Part shown: positions 56,841 through 64,000 of the stretch, piece by piece
Numbering within the stretch: the first letter of the stretch is position 1
How the letters are laid out: the number at the start of each line of letters is the position of its first letter
From: Pictodentalium vernedei
Taxonomy: Eukaryota > Mollusca > Scaphopoda > Dentaliida > Dentaliidae
NCBI GenBank assembly: GCA_031216915.1
Contig: CM062297.1
Coordinates: 364,573,704 to 364,637,703 of the forward strand
Direction: 5' to 3'
DNA: 64,000 nt
Made by a program: the position numbers and the translations under genes
The notes under the pieces: model-generated
The model's database searches: none
What the model was told of the DNA's origin: nothing
Seen by the model: only the letters and a program-made list of their open reading frames with translations

Positions 56841-59800
56841 TTAACGAGGGTGCACCACAGCCTGAGCAGCAACGAGAGGGCCTAAAGAATAAAGGTCCTC
56901 AGATTGCTGCTGAAGGTGGCGGAGATAAAAGGAGGAGAAGGTAGAAGCATTCCTCCAGGAGGCCGCATTCATAACATCACGGAGCGAAACAGAATTGGAG
57001 AACGCCCAGGATGTAGAAATGGCACGAACCTCGTGAGCATTAAGCCGGTTCGAAACAAGATCCGATGCAGACAAGCGAGAATAAGCCAGCTTGATTGCAA
57101 GACAGATCCACCTAGAAATAGAATGGGAAGAGATAGACTGCCTCTTAGGAATGAGAGACAGAAAGAATCTCTTCCGACCCCTCCTAATGAACTGAGTGCG
57201 AGTAATGTAAGTCTTGACCGCACGAACAGGACAAAGAAGAGGCCTCCGTCCATCTACAGCAGGGAGAGCCCGAATGCAGATGGGAGGAGGTACCGAATCG
57301 GGGAGTTGATTCTTAGCCAGAAAAGAGCAATCAGTAGTGAATGTGACACTGTTAGCCTCATTTCGGAAGAAGGCAGAATCAACAGATAGCGCATGAAGCT
57401 CACTGACTCGACGAGCAGAAGCAAACGCTAGAAGAAAAGCCGACATATAGGTGAGAAAACGCATGTCGGTCTCAGATAAAGGCTCGAATGGCGCCCCCTC
57501 CAAACAGTGCAACACCCATGCCAAGTTCCACTTGGGTGTAAGACGCAAAACTCGAGGCCTCTTCAAAGAAAAGTGCCGAATAAGTTTGGAGAGAAAAAGA
57601 TTACGACCGATACACCGCTTTCCCACATAAGAGAAAGTATCAGACAGCATAGACCGATAGCCCTTAATCGTAATAGGCTGGAGGCCCTTGGAGTCAAAAA
57701 GAAAAACCAGAAAATCCGCAATTTGAGCAATTGACGGATCACGGTAATTCACATTGTGATCTGAACACCAGCGGCAGAAAACCTTCCACTTGGCGGCATA
57801 AGTCATTCCAGTGGAAGGTCGCCGCGATGCAGAAATGCACTCCACTGATCGTCTCGAAAAACCTCTACGTCGGAGACTGGACCTGATAAAAGACAGACGT
57901 GAAGGGACAGGCTCGCCAGGTTGTTGTGATATTTCCTGGGACGACCCTGTGAAAGAAGATCGCGACGTAGAGGTAGACGAATCGGTCGATCGGCCAATAG
58001 AGGCCGCAGCAGATTGATCCACACCCTCTGTGGAGACAGGGGTGTGATCAGAATGATCCTGCAACTGCAAGCACGAATCTTCGCTAAAACTTGAGGAAGA
58101 ATCGGTGCAGGAGGAAAGGCATAGCCGACCCAACCTGTCCAGTCCAGAGACAGAGCATCTACTGCAAATGCCAGAGGATCTGGACAAGGGGAGACAAAAG
58201 TCTCTACCTGATGATTCCAGCGAGTAGCGAAAAGGTCGACCTGAGGACAACCCCACTGCTCGCAAATCGCCTGAAACACCGACCGATGTAGCATCCATTC
58301 GGTTGGAAGGACACTGTCGCGTCGGGACAGGGAGTCTGCTAGGACGTTGAGACGCCCGAGAATGTGTCGAATGGACACCCGAGCGTTCACATCCCCGCGC
58401 CAACAGAAGAAGATCCCGAGACAGCCGATACATGGAAATCGAATGTGTGCCTCCCTGATTCCGTATGTAGGCCACTACTGTTGAATTATCCGAAAGAAGT
58501 AGGACAACATGGTCCGACAGATGAGGGATCCAAAGCCGAAAACTCAACAGAAGAGCAAGGAGCTCCTTCTGGTTGATATGAAGGCCCACCTGCTCGCTGT
58601 CCCACTCTCCGTGAGTAGACAGACCGAGAGAATCCAACGTCGCACCCCAGCCCCAATCGCTGGCATCCGCAGTAAGGATGCGATCGGCCAAAGGAAGATC
58701 CAACGGAACACCCTGTGTTAGCCAGGGAATATCTGCCCAAGGGCGGAGGTGACAAAGCAGAGACCGAGGAATAGTGAGTTCCAGGTCCAGCGGATCTACA
58801 TTCGGACGCCAATGATCCAACAGGAAGTGTTGGAGAGGTCGGACAAACAAGCGACCGAGCAGAATGAGATCTGTCACCGAACCGCAAAGGCCCAGCATCC
58901 GAAGGAAAGTCCTGGCCGAGACCGAGGAAGATTGAAGCAGGTCCCGAGTCAAGGCGGAAAGAATCGTCGCCCGAGCCTGGGGGACCGACACTACATTGTG
59001 AAGAGTGTCGAAATCCATCCCCAAATGACGGAATCGCTGAGAAGGAAGAAGATCCGACTTCTCGCGATTGACTCTGAAACCCAGCGACGCTAGCAGGCAA
59101 AGAAACTGCCGGACATCGAACTCGTGGTGCCGTTGGAGGATGTCGTCTAGGTAGGCTGACGAAGTCACTGCCGACTGAGTGCGGTGGAAAGCAAGCACAT
59201 GTGACATCAGTCGGGTGAAGGCCCAAGGAGCCAGGTTCAAACCGAACGGGAGAGCTCTGAATTGAAAAACTCGATCCCGAAACGAGAACCGAAGGTATTT
59301 CCGTGACGCCAGATGAAAGGGTACATGGAAGTAGGCATCCTTCAGGTCGATACTGGCCGCAAAATCGCCCTGATGAACTGAACGTCGAACCGACCGGAAA
59401 GTCTCCATACTGAAACGAGGAGCAATTATGTACTCGTTCAGGGTACTCAGATCGATGACAGGACGATATTGGCCGTTTTTCTTCGGCACCAACAAAAGTC
59501 TCGAGTAAAACCCCGGTGAAAGGGTGTTCCTGACCACCTCGATCGCCCCTTTGGTGAGGAGATTGTCGATCTCCTGCACCAGAAGGTCCCGACGCAGAGA
59601 ATCTGAAGGGACCTGAGTCGGAAGGGGCACCCGAGATAAACTGGGGTGCCGATGGAAGGACAGTCGCAGACCGGATTGAATGACGTCGAGGACCCAAGGG
59701 TCCGACGTTATCTCTGTCCAACGGTCGTAAAACAGCGACAGCCTTCCCCCGACTGGAGGCGAATCGAGGTGAGAACCTTCACTTGCAGCCTCGACGAGGC

Positions 59801-60014
59801 CCCCGAGAGGAGAAACCACCTCGGGAAGTGACAGAGTCCTGAGACTTTCCAGCCTGAGGCTGCCAGCGGGCCTGGCTACGTCGGCGCTTCTTATGAGCAG
59901 AAGGAGCAGACAGAGCCGAAGGCGTAGCCGACGTCGCCGACGAGGCAGACGCAGCAGCACGCTTGGCGGGCCTGGAACGACCCCCCCCCCCACCCGCAGC
60001 AGCAGGTGGGTCAA
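56841..60014 (-). CDS. DIRS pol: reverse transcriptase-RNase H and tyrosine recombinase in one frame
   Basis: An open frame of 1,057 residues. The first ~80 residues overlap gag and are probably not pol. RT: 'VPKKNGQYRPVIDLSTLN' (about 175), 'ASIDLKDAYFHVPF', 'ALPFGLNLAPWAF' and the catalytic YLDD at 288-291. RNase H: Asp450 in 'TADASDWGWGA', Glu484 in 'NQKELLAL', Asp509 in 'LLSDNSTVVAYI'. Residues of about 540-730 are Ser-rich, overlapping the methyltransferase-like frame. Tyrosine recombinase: Arg869 in 'FASARRVSELHAL', His994-x-x-Arg997 in 'LNAHEVRAIS', nucleophile Tyr1030 in 'SFYLRHL'. RT copies the RNA; the recombinase integrates the circle. In the decayed copy the two parts are in different frames, so the single frame here probably results from a one-base change near 58.40 kb. 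It reads through to a normal stop. Confidence 0.9.
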   Translation of the reverse strand: MTHLLLRVGGGVVPGPPSVLLRLPRRRRRLRLRLCLLLLLIRSADVARPAGSLRLESLRTLSLPEVVSPLGGLVEAASEGSHLDSPPVGGRLSLFYDRWTEITSDPWVLDVIQSGLRLSFHRHPSLSRVPLPTQVPSDSLRRDLLVQEIDNLLTKGAIEVVRNTLSPGFYSRLLLVPKKNGQYRPVIDLSTLNEYIIAPRFSMETFRSVRRSVHQGDFAASIDLKDAYFHVPFHLASRKYLRFSFRDRVFQFRALPFGLNLAPWAFTRLMSHVLAFHRTQSAVTSSAYLDDILQRHHEFDVRQFLCLLASLGFRVNREKSDLLPSQRFRHLGMDFDTLHNVVSVPQARATILSALTRDLLQSSSVSARTFLRMLGLCGSVTDLILLGRLFVRPLQHFLLDHWRPNVDPLDLELTIPRSLLCHLRPWADIPWLTQGVPLDLPLADRILTADASDWGWGATLDSLGLSTHGEWDSEQVGLHINQKELLALLLSFRLWIPHLSDHVVLLLSDNSTVVAYIRNQGGTHSISMYRLSRDLLLLARGCERSGVHSTHSRASQRPSRLPVPTRQCPSNRMDATSVGVSGDLRAVGLSSGRPFRYSLESSGRDFCLPLSRSSGICSRCSVSGLDRLGRLCLSSCTDSSSSFSEDSCLQLQDHSDHTPVSTEGVDQSAAASIGRSTDSSTSTSRSSFTGSSQEISQQPGEPVPSRLSFIRSSLRRRGFSRRSVECISASRRPSTGMTYAAKWKVFCRWCSDHNVNYRDPSIAQIADFLVFLFDSKGLQPITIKGYRSMLSDTFSYVGKRCIGRNLFLSKLIRHFSLKRPRVLRLTPKWNLAWVLHCLEGAPFEPLSETDMRFLTYMSAFLLAFASARRVSELHALSVDSAFFRNEANSVTFTTDCSFLAKNQLPDSVPPPICIRALPAVDGRRPLLCPVRAVKTYITRTQFIRRGRKRFFLSLIPKRQSISSHSISRWICLAIKLAYSRLSASDLVSNRLNAHEVRAISTSWAFSNSVSLRDVMNAASWRNASTFSSFYLRHLQQQSEDLYSLGPLVAAQAVVHPR
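57803..58402 (-). CDS. DIRS RNase H end and methyltransferase-like segment (alternative frame)
   Basis: In a second minus-strand frame this region encodes 'VSIRHILGRLNVLADSLSRR', the end of RNase H, then 'PQVDLFATRWNHQVETFV', 'VGYAFPPAPILPQVLAKI' and 'RIILITPLSPQRVWINLL', the conserved block after RNase H that is annotated as DAM-like methyltransferase in DIRS elements. It continues the RT frame after a one-base step near 58400 and overlaps the start of the recombinase for about 590 bases. The closest earlier in-frame start is a GTG, so independent initiation is unlikely. The decayed copy keeps the same two-frame overlap (38775-39228). Confidence 0.85.
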   Translation of the reverse strand, partial: WRGDVNARVSIRHILGRLNVLADSLSRRDSVLPTEWMLHRSVFQAICEQWGCPQVDLFATRWNHQVETFVSPCPDPLAFAVDALSLDWTGWVGYAFPPAPILPQVLAKIRACSCRIILITPLSPQRVWINLLRPLLADRPIRLPLRRDLLSQGRPRKYHNNLASLSLHVCLLSGPVSDVEVFRDDQWSAFLHRGDLPLE

Positions 60015-62221
60015 GCTGTCTCAGCAAAAGCTGGTCCTTCGAATGACGAAGAACTTCGCCACGAACAGCTTCCACGGAACCATGGAACAACTGCGGTCCC
60101 ACCAAAGAGGCAGACCTCAGAACAGCACGTTGCTCAGAAGGAAGGGATGGTAAAGAATCCAAAACCGCATCCCGGCGTGCCAGCTCCAAATTAGCCGTGT
60201 TACAGGCGTGAGCGTGAGTCAAGTTCATATGAGCCTGTGACAAAACGCGAAAAGGCGCCTGAGCGTCATCAAACTCCCCTGGTGGAAAATATTCAGCCAG
60301 AGCAGCGACGACATGGTCCGCGAGAGATAACATACCCAGCATCTCTCGGGACAGGCCCACCATAGACTCAACTACCGACATCGGGAGAACTGCCGACTTA
60401 GGCTTAGTCAACCCGAGGGAAGAAGAATCCTCATCCACAGTAGTCATCCCTTGGAAGACTGGTGGAGAGACGGAATCGTACACACGAAACCGCGATGGAG
60501 GCAGAAAGGCATCAGCTCTAGAAAAGAAGGAACCCTTGAGGGCCTTAGAACGCATTTTGGCGTCTAAGCCCTGGAAGGACTCAACCACCTGAGCTGATTG
60601 CAGAGGACGCAAAGCCCCGGAGCTAGAAGGCTCAACAGGGTTACGGCGCTCCACAGTGGACCGCGGCCAGACGGTCACAGAAGGCTGGTCGGAAGGTTGA
60701 ACGTCCGGCAATAAGCCAAAGACGAAATCCAAAGCCTGCCCCAAGACTGACGAGGGGGGGCCCATCACCTTCAAGATACTCGTCATCCTCCGTAGCAGAG
60801 GAGACGTAGCCCAACTCGGGCTGACCAGCAGAAACCTCCTGTGAATACTGTGCAGTATCCAAGGGGCCAGGCGAGACATCTCGGCGACCGATCAAAGGAG
60901 GTTGTGCCTCTTGAGGCACAGGGAGGCCATCTTGAGGGTTGCCAGAAAGCAACCGGGTGAGCGCCAAAACAGCCTGGCGCAGGTCACCCTGAGAATCCGT
61001 CGCTGCAGAATCGCCCGACGGAGTGTCCTCCCAATGGACCCTTCTGGTAGAAGAACCCAAATCCTCAGAAGAGACCGACGGCGAACGTCGATCGGCAGAC
61101 AGAATAGGAGCACGGTGAGAAGACACCGGAGGATAGTCCCGATTGTGACGCCCAGGGGCCATCACTGACCTCTGCGAAACAGAAGGCCCTGCCCGCAAAT
61201 CCTCTAAAGAGACCGACGACGCACGTCGATCGGTAGCTGGACCTAGGACACGGTGAGAAGACACCGGAGGATTGTCCCAAGAATGACAGGAATCTGTCAT
61301 TGGCCTCTGCGCAGCAGACAGCCCCAACTGCCTATCCTCTGAGATCGACGGCAAGCATCGATCGACACCCAGACTCGGAACACAGTGAGGAATCACCGGA
61401 GGAAGGTTCCGAGAGTGACAGCTAACAGGGGCTGTCACTGACCGCTGCCGAACAGCAGGCCCTGGATGCCAACGTCCCAACACCATCCCGCTAGGTGGCA
61501 CACTAGCAGGCGAAGGTGGAACAATAAACGATTCACTCGAGGGACGAGGAATCGCTGCCGAAGCGACCGGCCGGCTCAACCGACTAGGAGCAAACCTAGC
61601 CAGATGAGACGGAGCAGACAGCAAACCCGCACAGCCCCGTCGCGAGGCTGGGGGAGGCTGAGAACACACAGACACACCAGCAGATACAGCCTCGGTCCCC
61701 CGAGACTGTAGACCATCCCCAGAGGAGATGGAAGAGCCACCATCAGACAGAATAGACTCTGGAGTAGCAACCTCCTCAACAACGGTCGACGGTGTAGGAG
61801 GCAGATCGGAGAGGGTTACCGAGCTGACCTCGGAAAAGCTCTCAACAAAAACAGACGCCTCAATAGTGACATCAGAAGACAAAGAGACCATGGTCTCCTC
61901 GTCAGGTATCACTGAACTAACACCGCCAACAGTTGCAGAGGAACTCGCCACAGAAGTCAGATCAGAATCCTGTGTGACAGAGTCACCACGTGCACCAGCA
62001 GAAATGTCTGCTACGGCACGGCTACCCTTACCCCAAGAACGAGAGGTTCTAGCTCTGGAAAGAACCACCTTGTTCACAGAAGCCAAAAATTTAAAGGACC
62101 AAACCCCACAGATACCACATGATTGGGCCTGAGTGCAATTGTTGCAAGTGACACATGTGGCATGAGAATCGTCCACATGTTTCACCTGCAAACAAGAGGT
62201 ACAAGGAATAGTCTTAGGCAT
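59779..62221 (-). CDS. DIRS gag-like protein, one frame break
   Basis: Putative nucleocapsid. I take the ATG at 62221 because the Cys/His cluster follows at once (Cys 7, 10, 23, 26, 29, 35, 38; His 15, 20), a zinc-binding pattern shared with copy 2. A longer open frame begins at 62383 but adds hydrophobic sequence across the leader. A Ser/Pro-rich middle holds three similar blocks with 'RRSVSSEDL'-like phrases ('PPVSSHRVL', 'PPVSSHRAP'). The frame stops at 60641, but matching sequence continues in another frame from about 60750 to 59779 ('ANLELARRDAVLDSLPSL', then Gly- and Arg-rich 'AAAGGGGGRSRPAKRAA'). The switch lies at a G7 run (60754-60760). It could be a real indel, a sequencing error or programmed frameshifting. 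Confidence 0.8.
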
Positions 62222-62490
62222 GATATCAAAACAATAATCAAGCTTCCCGCCGACGGAAAACAGTACTAAGGTCGTGTTCACATGTGGGGGAATGACAAGA
62301 TAAAGTGTGAAGAGATCAGCAATAAAAATACAAATTAACATTAAATAATAATAATAATTTGGTAGCTTGATAAAAGGATACAATCCAGTAGCACACTAAA
62401 TATGAAGAATAAGTTGTTCACGAAGAATACAAAGCATAATTAGCACGAGTCACAAAAATTTCCGACCATGTACAATAGCGGAAAATAAAG

Positions 62491-62717
62491 GAATTGACGT
62501 CACGGTTGTTGCGCATGCACTCGGTAAACGCAAGAGGTGTGCAGAGAGAGTACCTGTAATTTCGAGCGCTGGTCTCGCTCGACCCTTTTTTCGATCTTTT
62601 TCGTGCTTTTGCACTCTAGTACTTTTCCAACTCGTTTGGAAAAGATTCTAATAGCTTGAGTTAGTTCCGAAGTAGGGCTTGCACTTATGTTACAGCCAAT
62701 TGTAAACAATTGTGAGT
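62491..62717. repeat. DIRS inverted terminal repeat (5' side)
   Basis: Mirror of 56281-56507: 'ggaattgacgtcacggttg' to 'agccaattgtaaacaattgt'. The 5' leader of the element (62222-62490) follows it and has no gene. Confidence 0.92.
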
Positions 62718-62733
62718 AGGTTGAAAAGAAATT

Positions 62734-62931
62734 CTTTTTCAAGGTCAATTTCTTGGTGGTAGCAAACCCTAAGCCTTTCAGCATACTGAGCATTACCCTT
62801 TCTCTTACCCCAACATAAAGTCCTTGAAAATACAATACCCACTTTTTGTCACTTAGTCACTTAGTACCCACATAAACATAAACCATTTAGCCTCATAAAA
62901 CACTATTTTAGCACCATAAGGCCCCACAAAA
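62734..62931. other. No recognised feature
   Basis: Flank of the DIRS insertion. Confidence 0.35.
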
Positions 62932-63290
62932 TAGATTTTCTGTTTGTCAGGCCTTTTTTGTAAAACTCCATATGTTTTATTTTATTTTTGTAATTATTTC
63001 TTTTCCATCAAAAGTTTATGTTCATTGTCTGTTTTATGATTTAGGCCTCATAATCTACAGAATAACATGGGTGGTGTATTTCGTCCCTTGAGTACATGAA
63101 GGCTTTGCAATGCCTGGTTGTACTGAATGAACAATTTTATCAATTTTATTAACTTGGGTAAAATATCCGACATACATCATTTATATTTTATTTTTTCAAG
63201 TTTGCATTCGTTATAAAAAGAGAGCATGTGACAGCCAAAAGTACCATGCAGAAGTGCCTAAGAAACAGATTTTTTACTTTTTTAGGTCTA
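62932..63290. mobile_element. Foldback element, family D, core damaged
   Basis: Ends 'gattttctgtttgtcaggcc' and 'gtgcctaagaaacagatttt', interior 'aaaaagagagcatgtgacag' and 'tgaaggctttgcaatgcc'. The second arm of the central hairpin is lost. Confidence 0.65.
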
Positions 63291-63749
63291 AACCCTGATT
63301 TGTTAGTTCAAATTTATGTGGCTAGTCCAAAAAATCAGACTACACACATAACAGTGCTGTGTACTGACTAAGCACATAAGCCCCGATTTGTTGGGATGGA
63401 TGGTCGGATGGAAGAATGTACAGAGGGATGGATGAACATGGTGTCAACATAATCCACCCCCTCTCATTAGAGATCAGAGAAATAAAAACATCATGCACAT
63501 ACTTCAGCTAATTAGTAAATAAAACTGTAAAAAAAAAATTAATAACATGAAAGAAACTAAATTGCAAATATAAAATTGTAGTTCAGAAACGTGAATCTGA
63601 TAAGATAAAGTGCAGATAAAGAATAAATAAAAAGACACAATTAGCAGTTTAGAAACACAAAACTAAAAAGTCTCTGAACCAAAGTTTTTCTGTGATCAGA
63701 CCTTTAAATGAACTGCTGGCATATTGAATATATATAGAATAGATAGGCA
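63291..63749. other. No recognised feature
   Basis: AT-rich; a short 'ggatggatgg'-style stretch near 63395. Nothing else. Confidence 0.4.
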
Positions 63750-63903
63750 CTAGGGTCGGTAATCAGATTTAAACCACGAGCAGGATAAGGGTTTTAACCA
63801 CTCGGCATGCTTTGTCACCTATTCAAGGACTAACCTGGCTCGACATTGCTTAACTTCGGTGATCTAACGAGAACCGATTACCGCAACGCCACCGCGCCCC
63901 CTA
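63750..63903 (-). repeat. Composite SINE head: 5S-like plus tRNA-like
   Basis: Read on the minus strand from 63903: 'gggggcgcggtggcgttgcg', 'gttagatcaccgaagttaag', 'gttagtccttgaataggtga' is the 5S-like head. It is followed at once by 'catgccgagtggttaaaacc' and 'gtggtttaaatctga', which look like tRNA A and B boxes. The usual SINE body is not present. Confidence 0.55.
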
Positions 63904-64000
63904 CCGGCCCTAGTACCTATTTGTTTTATTTATACCATGCTCTTAATAAATAAGCAACTTTGTCACCTAAAATGGAGAAAAAACAACACTTTCTATCTCA

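Larger units (their letters stand above)
56238..62733 (-). mobile_element. Complete DIRS-type tyrosine-recombinase retrotransposon
   Basis: A 6.5-kb element in minus orientation: 5' end at about 62733, 3' end at about 56238. All structural parts are seen: inverted terminal repeats (56281-56507 and 62491-62717), an internal complementary region (56587-56677), a gag frame, RT-RNase H, a methyltransferase-like segment and a tyrosine recombinase. Both borders carry aaatt with no longer duplication, as expected for recombinase integration. The coding part is much richer in G+C than its surroundings. Two single-base frame breaks are present. Confidence 0.93.

Noticed and set aside
56904..57389. 161-residue plus-strand frame, and other plus-strand frames up to 60153
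   Set aside because: Antisense shadows of the DIRS recombinase and gag.
58486..59721. 411-residue Ser/Gly/Pro-rich open frame on the minus strand
   Set aside because: It is a third frame over the RT domain; G+C-rich coding DNA leaves few stops. No domain is recognised.
61728..62132. 134-residue plus-strand frame
   Set aside because: Antisense of the gag Ser/Pro-rich region.

Overview
The window is animal nuclear DNA: AT-rich, intron-like and packed with repeats, with no bacterial-style gene order. Several repeats point to a mollusc, probably a bivalve: short modules with gtcactgtgaccttgacct, blocks that open with aacaagaggcccc...cgctcacctga and close with tcaggtgagctaaaa, and tandem blocks built on 'caagtttcatgaa' phrases. 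The species assignment is inference from repeat style, not from a gene.

Layout. 1-6.35 kb is a tandem duplication of a ~2.1 kb repeat block; a 2,562-bp foldback element with long TC/GA arms sits in the second copy only. 6.4-30 kb is a mosaic of two dead Tc1-like transposons, tRNA- and 5S-derived SINEs, pogo-like and hAT-like non-autonomous elements, and several families of small TTAA-flanked elements with a palindromic centre. 30.4-35.2 kb holds two tandem arrays with ~165-170 bp periods. 35.7-47.1 kb contains two phase-compatible exons (minus strand) of a Gly/Tyr/Pro-rich host gene. Their 11-kb intron carries a decayed DIRS-type retrotransposon (~36.83-44.1 kb) and a LINE 3' fragment. 47.3-49.6 kb has large palindromes and an intact-looking 5S-derived SINE with target-site duplications. 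49.6-55.25 kb is a large ~168-bp tandem array with a SINE inserted in it. 56.24-62.73 kb is a structurally complete DIRS-type tyrosine-recombinase retrotransposon (minus strand). It has inverted terminal repeats, an internal complementary region, gag, RT-RNase H, a methyltransferase-like segment and a tyrosine recombinase. 62.9 kb to the end holds one more small foldback element and a composite 5S/tRNA-like SINE head.

How parts work together. In the complete DIRS element, the gag protein would package the RNA, RT/RNase H would copy it, the internal complementary region would align the ends to make a circle, and the recombinase would integrate that circle without a target-site duplication; all these parts are visible. 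Two single-base frame breaks (gag at a G7 run; the RNase H/methyltransferase junction near 58.4 kb) suggest this copy may no longer act alone, or that the family uses frameshifting. The SINEs share one body and 3' tail but carry either a tRNA-like or a 5S rRNA-like promoter head. The only evidence of a host gene is the pair of Gly/Tyr/Pro-rich exons.
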